NCBI RefSeq assembly: GCF_004337505.1
Contig: NZ_SJZI01000044.1
Coordinates: 1 to 64,000 of the forward strand
Direction: 5' to 3'
Origin: Flaviaestuariibacter flavus
GTDB lineage: Bacteria; Bacteroidota; Bacteroidia; Chitinophagales; Chitinophagaceae
Length of the DNA: 64,000 nucleotides
Position 1 is the stretch's first letter; the number at the start of each line of letters is the position of its first letter. Made by a program: the position numbers and the translations under genes. The notes under the pieces are model-generated. The model did no database searches. It was not told where the DNA came from and was given only the letters and a program-made list of their open reading frames with translations. Of the stretch, positions 55,582-63,781 are shown piece after piece.

Positions 55582-58500
55582 ATGACACTTGAACAACTCT
55601 ATACGCAGCTTTCCGACGCGCGCTATTTCCAGAACGGGCAACTGACCCTTCCCGCTGCAGCAATAGACGGCGAAGGCGGCCCCATTGCCACGCTCATCCG
55701 CACCTGGGTAGGCAGCGAGCTGGTGATCACCAATATCACCGGCGGTCTTCAGAAGGATGCCGCCGCCATCCATGCACCGGGCAAGCTGGCTTTGTTGGGC
55801 GTGCCCGCGCAGCAGGTCAGCGGGATCAGCTTTTCGGTGGTGGATTCAAAGGGAACTCCCGTTGCCGACGGAACGCCGGCGCTCTTTATCGATTATGTGC
55901 TGCCCGCCGGCTGGGGGCTTGAAAAATCCTTCCCGGTACTTGCCGGGACCGACCTGTTGCAATTGTCCTTTTCCGACACCCATTTTCTGCTGTCTTCGTC
56001 GCCGCGTCCCGCCGGTGACTTCCCCGGGCTGACGCCGGGCCTCACCTTTTATTCGGGTACCCTGCATACCCGCAGCCTCCTGCTCGAAGTGGTGGGATCC
56101 CTGCTCGGCGGCAGCACTACCCTTGCTGCATGGGGACCGGTAAGGATCCTGGAAGGCTCCGTGGCCGATCTGTCCGCTCTGAAGCCAGGTGTCGCCATCG
56201 CCACCGCCGCACAGCACATCAAACCTGCCGACTTTCTCGACCTGCCGGTGTGGCTGCTTGCCGAAACCGACCTGGGAGCGCAGGGAAAGCTGGAAACCGC
56301 AGTAAAGCTCGCGAGCGAAGTGACGATCGGCGATAAGCCGCCCATCGGCATCAGCGTCGACATCAGTGATCCCGGTAAGCTGCTCGTATTCGAAGCGGAT
56401 ATCGCTCATGTAGTTACCTACGAGCTGCAGTCGCTCGCCGCATTTCTCAACGGTGTGCCTATCGGCGAGGAGCTGAAGCAGTACGTGACGAAGCTCAGTA
56501 CCATCATGACGGTAAAGGCGATCCGACTCTACTTCGCCACCGGCGCGCTTTCCACGAGCCCCGCAAAAGCCTTCGATGCCGTTGCCATCGATGTGGTCAA
56601 TGCCAGCGACTGGGACCTCCTGCCCGGTTACCTCGATATTGATACGTTCCAGGCGTCCTTCATGGTCAATGGCATCACCTCGTCGCCCAAAGTGTTTACG
56701 CTCGTGCGCAGCACCGCGATGCTGTTTGAACAAACCAAGGTGGCCGTGTCGGCGAGCTTTCCCAACCCGAGCTTCGATGCGCAGCTTTACGATGGCAGCA
56801 CCATCCCGCTGTCGCAACTATTTAAAAAGTTCTATCCCGCCGCAAGCGGCTTTCCGCAGCTGGTGTGCAACCAGCTCACCCTGAGCGGACAGCCGGGCTC
56901 GAAGAACTACGGCCTGCAGGTGGGGCTCACCGGCGACTGGAACATCAACGCCGGCATCCGCACTATCCGCCTCGACGAGGCCACGCTTGCGCTTACTTAT
57001 GACGGCACCAAGGATCCCGCTACCAACGGCAGCCTGCTGGCGGTCGCCACCTTCGAAGGCGGTGATGACGGACACGAGATCGCATCGTTCATGGTCAACT
57101 GGGACATCCGCAAAAGCTTTGTGCTGCAAGGGAGCTTTCCCGACATCAACCTCACCGAGCTGGCGAAGTCGATTGCCGGCGCGGCGTCGCTCTACCTTCC
57201 GGACGGCTTCCCTACGCTCGATCTGAAAAACACCACCGTTACACTTAGCATCACCAGGGGAAGCACCAACCAGGTGAGCGGCACCACCTATGATTTCAGC
57301 ATCACGTCTACCGTGCAGATCAACGGTGTGGATGTAGGGTTGGTGTTCGAGCTGGAGAAAAGTCCCGATGGCTGGGGCGTGGTGGCCGGCGCCTGGACCA
57401 CCAACTGGACCTGGTCGCCGGCGCAGCAATGGCCCGACACCTTCGGCACTATCTGCAAGGACATCAATTTTCAGAAGACGGGTATCATCATCTCTTCGAT
57501 CCGGAACCCGTCGGTGCAGCTGGCCAACCCGCCCTCGCGCCTGCCGTCGACGATCGGGCAGGGGCTTACCTTCTTTACAACGATCGGTTTCGAAGGCGAG
57601 CTGCAGCACGCACTCAGCAAGTTTTTCCCGGGCTCGTCGGGCATCAGCCTCTATGCTTACCTGGCCAACCCGATCGCCAATTCACAATTAGTTGCCACCA
57701 TCGGTCAGTCGGCAGGTACCCAGAAATATGCCTTTGAAGGATTCACGATGACCATTTCCCCGGCTACGGCATCCTTCGAGCTGAAGGCGGGCGTGAGCTT
57801 CACCTTCACCGAGATTGCCGGACCCAACAAGGGAAAGGAGGTGACACTCGGATTCGTTGCGGGAGGCGCGCTCAACCTCGAAGGAGAGTTCAGTCTCTTC
57901 TTTGTGTTCAAAGCCGACGAGAAATATGTCAACGATAACCAGCAGCGGATGCTGCAGCAGCATGTGCGCCAACGCCAGGCGCTGGCGAAGCTGGGAAATG
58001 GCCCGGGCAGCCCGGCGCCGCCGGCGCGCAGTAAAGGCTGGGTAGACCCGCTTGGCCTCGAAGGTCTTACCATTCACAACTTCTGGGGCGAAGTGGGTGT
58101 GATGGCCGCGGGTGAGCTCTTCTTCGGGTTCGGCGGCAACATCGAAGTGGGCACGCAAAACGTGGTGAACCTGGAGATGGACCTCGTGGGTGGCGTGCTC
58201 GATGGTGAAATTCCGGAGCTCAATGCTTTCGTGTTCAAGATGGACGAAACGGATAAGGACAAGGCGATCTTCCTCACCGACATCATCAAGGAATTCACCA
58301 CGCTCGACCTCACGAAAGTTCCCGTGCTCAACAGCATCGGCTTCCGCAAATTCGACATGGCGCTGGTGCTCGACCCGGCAGGATGGAAGAACCCCGCCAC
58401 CGGAACCAACTACCCGCTCGGTTTTTATGCAAGCGGCGACGTGCTCTTCTACGGCTTCGAAGCCGTCTTCGATGTGGAGATCTATTTCAACACCGGTATC

Positions 58501-59712
58501 AAAGCCTATGGCTATATCGACAAAGCACTTTCGCTTGCCGGTGGTGTGGTGAAGCTTTCGGACGTAACCGGTTCGAAAGGTCCCTACGGTTTAATCGATA
58601 CGAGCGCCATACTGGCCACCGACAACAAGCCGGTGCTCACGCTCTCGGGATCGCTTACCGTGCTGGGCTTCACCCAGTCGCTCTACGCTTACGTATCGAA
58701 CGGCGGCTTCGTGTTTGAAACGGCCACAAGCCTGCTCGACGTATTCAAGGCGCAGATGGCCTGCTCGGTCAAATGGGCCGGCGGTGACTTCAACTTCCAC
58801 GGCAGCGTCGGCGGCGCCATCAACCTCGACTTCCACACGGGCGACCTCAAGGTAAGCGGTGTGACGGTGGTGCCCGCCATCAACATCCACATGCACCTCG
58901 ACATGTCGGTTACGCTCGACATTAACCCCGGTTTCAAATTCGCGGTGAAGGGCTCCTTTGCCTGGGGATCACTCACGCTCACCGTGGACGTGGAGCTGCA
59001 GATCAAGTCGTGGAGCGACCTGAAGCAGGCGCTCATCGACCTGTTTGTAAAATACCCGGAGAAGCTATTCCGCGATCTGCTCAACGACGTGTCGAAGTGG
59101 GTGGATGCCGTGAAGCAAAAGCTTTTCGAAGCGGCCAGCGATGCCGCCCGCGTGCTCAAAGATGTATACAAGGTGCTGGCGAAAGACGCGGTGGACCTGT
59201 TGCGCGCGGTTGGATACGGTATGGGCGAAATCATCAAGGCGCTCGTGGATGTGTGGGGGATGCTGCTGCGCGATGCTGAGAAGCTCGTCAGCGATATTGC
59301 TTCCTTCTGCTCGGTCAACCAGGCTTACGGCCTGCTGGCGCGCCCCACCCGCTACACGGCGCGCCCCGATATGGACCTGCTCCAGGGGCTTGCCTTCGCA
59401 CCTGGTGCGCAGCACCTGCTGCTGCACTATTACCTTAACCAGCCGGTGCTGGCGCGTCTTGCCGCAAGCGATGCCGACATGCGGGCCCGCCTGCAGCGCC
59501 TCCTCGACGACTCGGTGGCCGGAAGACTGCAACAAGGCTATTTCGTGGAGGAGCTCATTACGCTGTTTGCCGTGGCAGCGCAGAAATCGGACGCCGAAGA
59601 GGCGGAGGCGCTCGAGCCCCTGCGCGAAGCCCTGCGTCCCTGGCGCAGGCATCGTTACACCGAATTCCTGGAAGCGATGAATACCGGCAATCAAATCGTG
59701 GGTACCTTATGA
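55582..59712 (+). CDS. 1376-residue beta-rich protein with a helical tail
   Basis: A very large protein without signal peptide. Residues 1 to about 1140 are almost entirely alternating hydrophobic strands with Gly turns (for example GGVVKLSDVTGSKGPYGLID, LTLSGSLTVLGFTQSLYAYV), interrupted by a charged helical loop (about 795-815). Residues about 1150-1240 form amphipathic helices (LKQALIDLFVKYPEKLFRDL, AVKQKLFEAASDAARVLKDV), followed by a helical end. I recognise no named domain with confidence. The pattern would suit a long groove or barrel that holds hydrophobic ligands or oligomerises. The stop overlaps the start of the isoprenyl synthase gene (ATGA), so the two are translationally coupled. 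Confidence 0.7.
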   Translation: MTLEQLYTQLSDARYFQNGQLTLPAAAIDGEGGPIATLIRTWVGSELVITNITGGLQKDAAAIHAPGKLALLGVPAQQVSGISFSVVDSKGTPVADGTPALFIDYVLPAGWGLEKSFPVLAGTDLLQLSFSDTHFLLSSSPRPAGDFPGLTPGLTFYSGTLHTRSLLLEVVGSLLGGSTTLAAWGPVRILEGSVADLSALKPGVAIATAAQHIKPADFLDLPVWLLAETDLGAQGKLETAVKLASEVTIGDKPPIGISVDISDPGKLLVFEADIAHVVTYELQSLAAFLNGVPIGEELKQYVTKLSTIMTVKAIRLYFATGALSTSPAKAFDAVAIDVVNASDWDLLPGYLDIDTFQASFMVNGITSSPKVFTLVRSTAMLFEQTKVAVSASFPNPSFDAQLYDGSTIPLSQLFKKFYPAASGFPQLVCNQLTLSGQPGSKNYGLQVGLTGDWNINAGIRTIRLDEATLALTYDGTKDPATNGSLLAVATFEGGDDGHEIASFMVNWDIRKSFVLQGSFPDINLTELAKSIAGAASLYLPDGFPTLDLKNTTVTLSITRGSTNQVSGTTYDFSITSTVQINGVDVGLVFELEKSPDGWGVVAGAWTTNWTWSPAQQWPDTFGTICKDINFQKTGIIISSIRNPSVQLANPPSRLPSTIGQGLTFFTTIGFEGELQHALSKFFPGSSGISLYAYLANPIANSQLVATIGQSAGTQKYAFEGFTMTISPATASFELKAGVSFTFTEIAGPNKGKEVTLGFVAGGALNLEGEFSLFFVFKADEKYVNDNQQRMLQQHVRQRQALAKLGNGPGSPAPPARSKGWVDPLGLEGLTIHNFWGEVGVMAAGELFFGFGGNIEVGTQNVVNLEMDLVGGVLDGEIPELNAFVFKMDETDKDKAIFLTDIIKEFTTLDLTKVPVLNSIGFRKFDMALVLDPAGWKNPATGTNYPLGFYASGDVLFYGFEAVFDVEIYFNTGIKAYGYIDKALSLAGGVVKLSDVTGSKGPYGLIDTSAILATDNKPVLTLSGSLTVLGFTQSLYAYVSNGGFVFETATSLLDVFKAQMACSVKWAGGDFNFHGSVGGAINLDFHTGDLKVSGVTVVPAINIHMHLDMSVTLDINPGFKFAVKGSFAWGSLTLTVDVELQIKSWSDLKQALIDLFVKYPEKLFRDLLNDVSKWVDAVKQKLFEAASDAARVLKDVYKVLAKDAVDLLRAVGYGMGEIIKALVDVWGMLLRDAEKLVSDIASFCSVNQAYGLLARPTRYTARPDMDLLQGLAFAPGAQHLLLHYYLNQPVLARLAASDADMRARLQRLLDDSVAGRLQQGYFVEELITLFAVAAQKSDAEEAEALEPLREALRPWRRHRYTEFLEAMNTGNQIVGTL

Positions 59713-60746
59713 ATGTAGCCATCGACCTTGAAGAACCGAAACTGACGACTGGTCCGCTCGATGCCGCCCGCGACCTCGTGGGCGCCGACCTGGAGCGCTT
59801 CGAGAAGGAGTTGCTGAAAACCCTGCGCACACAGCGGCGCTACCTTTCGGCCAACACGATGGAGATCTACAGGCGGGGCAAACGCTTCCGCCCCATGCTG
59901 CTCCTGCTGAGCGCCCGCCTCAACGGGGCATCGCCCGTCGGTAAGCCGCTGCCGCCGAAGGTGATTACTGCTGCGGTATCGCTCGAGATGCTCCACGTGG
60001 GTTCGCTGCTGCACGACGATATCGTGGACCGCGCCCCGCTCCGCCGCGGTCTGCCCAGCCTCAACGCCGAAAGCGGCAACGAAGTGGCGATGCTGGTAGG
60101 CGACATGCAGATGATCGAGTCGATGCGTCGCTTTGTGAGTTCGGTAAAGACACAGGAAGACCTGCGCCTTGTCAGTCACTACCTCGATACCGCGCTCGAC
60201 CTGTGCAAGGGTGAGATCGACGAGCTGCGGCAACGCGGGGGCTGGAATACCGACTTCCTGCGGCGGCGCTACCTGCGCACCATCGATCGCAAGACAAGCC
60301 GCCTCATCGCGCTTTCCTGCGAGGCGGGTGCCCGCCTGGTGGAGGCACGCGTGGGCAAGGTGGCGGCCATGGAGAAATACGGTCTTTACTGCGGCCGCGC
60401 CTTCCAGGTGATGGACGATCTGAAGGATATCTTCCAGGACGCCGGCAGCTCGGGCAAGGAGCGCTTCATCGACCTGCGCAACCGGCGCATCACGCTCCCG
60501 TATATCTACGTATTGGAAGGCCTGCCGCCGCGCAACCCGGTGCGGCAGATTCTTTCGGGAAGGCCGTACACGGAAAAAGTTTTTGCCGCGGCTACGAGCC
60601 TTGTGCCCGCTTCGCCCGGGATCGACAAGGCTTATTCCGAGGCGCGTGTGTACATGCTGAAGGCCTGCGAAGAACTCGAAATATATGGCGACAATCCCTA
60701 CGCCCGCTGCCTCCGCGACCTCGCAAGGGCCGTTGTGGATGGCTAG
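59709..60746 (+). CDS. Trans-isoprenyl diphosphate synthase
   Basis: A 345-residue enzyme that joins isopentenyl diphosphate to an allylic diphosphate. Both aspartate-rich motifs are intact: DDIVD at 103-107 and DDLKD at 236-240. GKRFRP (57-62) binds the diphosphate, and KTS and FQ residues are conserved. The residues just before the first motif (G98, S99) are small, which in this family allows a chain longer than C15-C20; that is a prediction. Such genes normally sit near quinone or terpene genes. Here it is coupled by a four-base overlap to the 1376-residue protein gene and lies in a block of possible lipid-binding proteins. Confidence 0.9.
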   Translation: MNVAIDLEEPKLTTGPLDAARDLVGADLERFEKELLKTLRTQRRYLSANTMEIYRRGKRFRPMLLLLSARLNGASPVGKPLPPKVITAAVSLEMLHVGSLLHDDIVDRAPLRRGLPSLNAESGNEVAMLVGDMQMIESMRRFVSSVKTQEDLRLVSHYLDTALDLCKGEIDELRQRGGWNTDFLRRRYLRTIDRKTSRLIALSCEAGARLVEARVGKVAAMEKYGLYCGRAFQVMDDLKDIFQDAGSSGKERFIDLRNRRITLPYIYVLEGLPPRNPVRQILSGRPYTEKVFAAATSLVPASPGIDKAYSEARVYMLKACEELEIYGDNPYARCLRDLARAVVDG

Positions 60747-60776
60747 CATTTTCAAAACCATTAATAAAACGCGATC

Positions 60777-61604
60777 ATGAATAAGGCAACAAACGAACCG
60801 ATCCTGACCTTCCTCGTCAATTACCTCTGGCGGCAGATGCCCGACCCCAACTCGCCGTTCTTTCTGCCCAGGATGCTGGGACAGCAGGCACACCAGTATG
60901 ATCCTTACCATGTGGATGCGTGGGACCTGGGTACGCTTCCGCAAAGCAACGATGCTGCCTGCATCAGCGGCACCACCGCCGGGAGCTGTGTGGGTTATCC
61001 CAGTCTCCGCCTCACCGACGTGGTGGTGAAAGGACTCTATAACCTGAAGCCGGGCGCCGACATGCCGGTGATTACCGACACCAATGTGAAGGGTACGCTC
61101 AACTTCAACCAGCTCGCGCCCGGCCCCTACGTCACCAGCCAGTACCTGACCATCATCGGCCGCTACCGCTTCGACCAGAAATGCAAAACGGATTCGACAC
61201 CGGAGCAGGACTTCGGCGTGGAGGGAACCGGCACCTTCACGGCGCAGGTCTTCATCGCCCAGGGAACGATCGATATGAATATCGATCCCGATCCCGCGCA
61301 TCCCGGTCAACTGATGGTGACGGTCAACAAGATGGAGCTCATTGCCCCGCCCGACACCGGCGCCCAAAAGCTTTGCAAAGCCGATGGCGCGGCGCGCAAT
61401 TCCAATATCTGTATCTCCGTGCAGATGGACAGCGGCCCGGATTTCAACTTCCTGGCCAACCAGGCGGCGAATTACAAGAAGGTAAGTACGGCCATCATCG
61501 ACAATATCAACAACACGCTTTCGTCGCCGGGTACGCTCAGCGACATCAGCAATATGCTCACGCAGCAGGTGAACCATATCTTTTCTTCCGGAGTCTATGC
61601 CTGA
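60777..61604 (+). CDS. Beta-rich protein, last of the six-gene block; paralogue of the first
   Basis: A 275-residue protein without signal peptide. It shares with the first gene of the block (51837) an N-terminal PNSPFFLPRML segment, a VVVKGLYNL turn followed by strands, an IIGRYRF motif, and a C-terminal helix (LSDISNMLTQQVNHIFSSGV). It lacks the central insert of the longer paralogue. Five Cys residues, unusual for a cytoplasmic protein of this size, are in CISGTTAGSC, KCKTD, KLCK and NICIS. Like its partner it may bind a hydrophobic ligand; this is a fold guess only. Confidence 0.6.
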   Translation: MNKATNEPILTFLVNYLWRQMPDPNSPFFLPRMLGQQAHQYDPYHVDAWDLGTLPQSNDAACISGTTAGSCVGYPSLRLTDVVVKGLYNLKPGADMPVITDTNVKGTLNFNQLAPGPYVTSQYLTIIGRYRFDQKCKTDSTPEQDFGVEGTGTFTAQVFIAQGTIDMNIDPDPAHPGQLMVTVNKMELIAPPDTGAQKLCKADGAARNSNICISVQMDSGPDFNFLANQAANYKKVSTAIIDNINNTLSSPGTLSDISNMLTQQVNHIFSSGVYA

Positions 61605-61670
61605 GTCAGGCCAACCCGGAGCCCATCATTCCCGAGCGGGTGCTGCTGCCCGGCGGTGCGGCCGGGAAAC

Positions 61671-61756
61671 GCAGATTGGTTACGGTTTATGATAGCTTAA
61701 CGCACCTGGTACGACCGGCGTACCTCATAATCATCAAAACCAACCTGCGTTCTTTT
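61671..61756. repeat. Diverged inverted copy of the CGCAGAT...GCGTTC repeat
   Basis: ACGCAGATTGGTTACGG at the left and AACCAACCTGCGTTCTTTT at the right correspond, in reverse orientation, to the ATAACCAATCTGCGT ends of the repeats at 18531 and 38657. It closes the six-gene block and may act as its 3' hairpin. Confidence 0.5.
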
Positions 61757-61765
61757 GCCTGCTGC

Positions 61766-61984
61766 TTAATCGGAGCTACGCTCGCGCGCACTGTCCCGCT
61801 CCGCGCGTTCTACCGCGGGCTCGTTGGTATCCGTATTTTCCACTGCGCCGCCGATGCCGTGCATCGCGTCCGACAGGGGGCCATGCATATGCTCCTGCGG
61901 GTCGGTGGTGTGCAATATGGCGGGGTCGGGTGTGCCGGCCGGGGCCTTGCGTTCTTCGTTGGGTTTGTTGCTTTCAGGGTTCAT
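61766..61984 (-). CDS. Small hydrophilic protein of unknown function
   Basis: A 72-residue, highly charged, probably disordered protein (MNPESNKPNEERKAPAG; DPQEHMHGPLSDAMHGIGG; ERAERDSARERSSD). No signal peptide or membrane segment. It lies 31 bp downstream of the membrane-protein gene at 62016 on the same strand, so the two probably share a transcript, itself preceded by an FNR-like box. I do not recognise a family. Confidence 0.6.
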   Translation of the reverse strand: MNPESNKPNEERKAPAGTPDPAILHTTDPQEHMHGPLSDAMHGIGGAVENTDTNEPAVERAERDSARERSSD

Positions 61985-62015
61985 AGCCCCATGCGGTGCA
62001 AAACGTCTGCCAGCC

Positions 62016-62300
62016 TCAGAGCCGCGCCGCGATGACTACCAGGGCTGCCGTGCTGGCCAGCAGGAGCCAGGCAATGAGGCGCTGCCTGCCCCGCAGCCAG
62101 CCGCGATACAGGTACACCGGTAGCAATACTGCGCCGACTGCCAGCGCCAGCAGGCAGGGGATGGTGAGCAGCTCGGTGAAAACGCCCACCAGCACAAAAT
62201 GATAGGCGCCGGTCGCATTCAGGAGCACCTGTATCCAGAAATAAGCATGGGCAAGCGTGCTGATCGTCAACAGCGCGCCCGGATAAAAGCGGGCAGGCAT
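62016..62300 (-). CDS. Small three-helix membrane protein
   Basis: A 94-residue inner-membrane protein with three predicted helices (about 8-28, 35-62 and 72-92), separated by a short basic loop (YRGWLRGRQR). No family recognised. It is the first gene of a probable two-gene unit with the 72-residue hydrophilic protein. The start MPARFYPGALL is the only Met ahead of the first helix. A TTGAC-N4-GTCAA site lies about 46-59 bp upstream of the ATG. Confidence 0.65.
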   Translation of the reverse strand: MPARFYPGALLTISTLAHAYFWIQVLLNATGAYHFVLVGVFTELLTIPCLLALAVGAVLLPVYLYRGWLRGRQRLIAWLLLASTAALVVIAARL

Positions 62301-62345
62301 GGTCGTGGTTTATTGCAAATAAAATCTACCCGCCGGCGCCCGTGC

Positions 62346-62359
62346 TTGACATCGGTCAA
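62346..62359 (-). promoter_or_regulatory. FNR/DNR-like palindrome TTGAC-N4-GTCAA
   Basis: TTGACATCGGTCAA (extended by C/G to CTTGAC...GTCAAG) is a perfect dyad of the kind bound by CRP/FNR-family activators such as NNR/DNR. It lies upstream of the three-helix membrane-protein gene, at a distance that would put it near -41.5 if transcription starts around 62311. Confidence 0.55.
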
Positions 62360-62360
62360 G

Positions 62361-62641
62361 AAATGATACGAAATGTGTAAGCAGATGCCCGTCCGGGGCG
62401 GGTCTTCATTTTCGTGCAATTGTTTCCGGAATCGTTTGCGCAGGTTTTTCCTTTCCCGTGTTCACCGCCGCTGGTCTTTGTTTCAACTTTAAGACGACGG
62501 TTGCCGCTACCGTGCATCCGGCCCGTGTTATCTTGGGTCTCCCGTTTTTTATATGTCCGGCTACGTATAAGCTTTCTGAAGAGCCGATCTTCAGCATGCC
62601 GGCTCCCGATTGGCCTGCATGTGCATTTTTTTGGCAGGTGC
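62361..62641. other. Spacer ahead of imuA
   Basis: No supported gene. In-frame open sequence runs upstream from imuA but lacks family similarity and passes through the operator. Nothing else of note was seen. Confidence 0.4.
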
Positions 62642-62660
62642 TTTGCTAAAATATTTAGTA
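62642..62660 (+). promoter_or_regulatory. Palindromic operator before imuA (copy 1)
   Basis: TTTGCTAAAATATTTAGTA contains the dyad CTAAA-ATA-TTTAG. The same 19 bp occur before imuB at 63782-63800. TAAGATTG, a near-match to TAnnTTTG, begins at its last two bases (62659-62666), so a bound repressor would cover the -33 to -7 region. It is a candidate damage-response (LexA-type) box for this organism. Confidence 0.7.
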
Positions 62661-62677
62661 AGATTGCACCGGATAAC

Positions 62678-63403
62678 ATGCCTGCAAAAGCCGAAATATT
62701 CGATCGCCTCCGCAAGGAAATGCTGCAGCTGCAGGGATTCCGAGCGCCCCTGGCGGCGGGCGGCGACCCGCTGGGGCTCGGGCGCATCAACAGCGCTTTT
62801 CCCAACGGCGTTTTTCCGCAGGCAGCGGTGCACGAGTTCGTATGTGCGGCACCGGAAGAAGGCGCGGCAACGAGTGCCTTTATCACGGGTTTGCTTTCGG
62901 GTATCATGAAGGAAGGAGGCGCGGTGTTGTGGGCGGGCACGGGGCGCCGTGTATACCCGCCGGCGCTGCGCGCCTTTGGCGTTCGCCCCGAGCGTGTGCT
63001 GTTTCTCGATCTTAAAAAAGAAAAGGACGTCTGCTGGGCCTTGGGCGAGGCGCTTCGCTGCGGCGCGCTGTCGGCGGTGGTGGGCGAGCTGAAAGACCTC
63101 GACTTCACCGGGAGCCGCCGCTTCCAGCTGGCCATTGAAAGCAGCGGTGTGCCCTGCTTCCTGCTGCGCCGCAATGCGCGCGCTGCTGCCACTACCGCCG
63201 TGGCGCGCTGGCGCGTGGCGCCCCTGCAAAGCGTACCCGAAGAAGGCCTCCCCGGCATCGGCCACCCGCGCTGGCGCGTGCAGCTGCTCAAAGCCCGCAA
63301 CGGCCGCCCCGGCAGCTGGGACGTAGAATGGCGCGGCGGCGCCTTCCGCGAGGTGTTGCAGCAAGTAGCGCCGGTGGCGCGCCTGCACCGGAAGGCAGGT
63401 TGA
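62678..63403 (+). CDS. imuA: ImuA-like RecA-fold protein
   Basis: A 241-residue protein of the ImuA/SulA-related RecA-like family that works with ImuB and often DnaE2 in mutagenic translesion synthesis. It shows AVHEFVCAAPEEGAATSAFI, the segment LWAGTGRRVYPPALRAFGV and LDLKKEKDVCWALGEALRCG, typical of these proteins. The Walker A motif is degenerate, as is usual for ImuA. The start MPAKAEIFDRLRKEML follows the operator by 17 bp. A polymerase Y family gene (imuB) follows after a 476-bp spacer with a second copy of the operator. Confidence 0.85.
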   Translation: MPAKAEIFDRLRKEMLQLQGFRAPLAAGGDPLGLGRINSAFPNGVFPQAAVHEFVCAAPEEGAATSAFITGLLSGIMKEGGAVLWAGTGRRVYPPALRAFGVRPERVLFLDLKKEKDVCWALGEALRCGALSAVVGELKDLDFTGSRRFQLAIESSGVPCFLLRRNARAAATTAVARWRVAPLQSVPEEGLPGIGHPRWRVQLLKARNGRPGSWDVEWRGGAFREVLQQVAPVARLHRKAG

Positions 63404-63432
63404 TGTAGCAATTCTTTGCACTTCGGAAGGTA

Positions 63433-63646
63433 ACCGCAGAGGGACGCGGAGAGCAGAGAAATACAATATTGGTGGAAGTTTCCTCCTGGAAGCAATTTCA
63501 TTCAGAACGAAGTTGCGAGAGCGCGCAGCAAAGGCTGCCCGCAGCCCTCCTGGCGGCCTCCAGGGGCTTCGGACAACAGCCTTTCCATCCGGGAGTGATG
63601 CAGCAGCTAAAGATGTATTCTCTGACCTCCCGCGTCCCTCCGCGGT
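63433..63646. repeat. 214-bp element with ACCGCnGAGGGACGCGG ends
   Basis: The 17-bp terminal arms (63433-63449, 63630-63646) are inverted with one mismatch. The inside has no long open frame that looks real. It resembles a small non-autonomous element that separated imuA from imuB. Confidence 0.55.
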
Positions 63647-63710
63647 AAAAAAACCGCCGCAGGGAAATACGGCGTTAACCAGGCAACCCAAAACAAAATG
63701 CATTTCTTTT

Positions 63711-63741
63711 AAGAATGCCGGCCACGCGCGCCGGCATTCTT
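63711..63741 (+). terminator. Hairpin upstream of the imuB operator
   Basis: AAGAATGCCGGC / GCCGGCATTCTT (12 bp, seven-base loop), followed by CGTTTG. A likely terminator for imuA or its read-through. Confidence 0.75.
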
Positions 63742-63781
63742 CGTTTGTGCCCGCCGGTTATGTGGACAAAACGGCCCCTGT

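Larger units (their letters stand above)
63404..63781. other. Spacer between imuA and imuB with a MITE-like repeat
   Basis: Contains an inverted repeat (arms 63433-63449 and 63630-63646), a terminator hairpin at 63711-63741, and the upstream part of the imuB promoter. No gene supported. Confidence 0.5.

Noticed and set aside
51837..61604. Reading the six-gene block as a botulinum-like toxin cluster because of a P47/OrfX impression
   Set aside because: No neurotoxin or NTNH-like gene is present, and the fold similarity is a visual impression only. The isoprenyl synthase points to lipid handling instead.
62414..62677. Upstream extension of imuA by 88 codons
   Set aside because: The extension reads through the palindromic operator and has no similarity to ImuA, which begins at MPAKAEIFDRL.
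62678..63403. Annotating the ImuA-like protein as RecA
   Set aside because: It is too short and its Walker A motif is degenerate; location beside a polymerase Y family gene fits ImuA.
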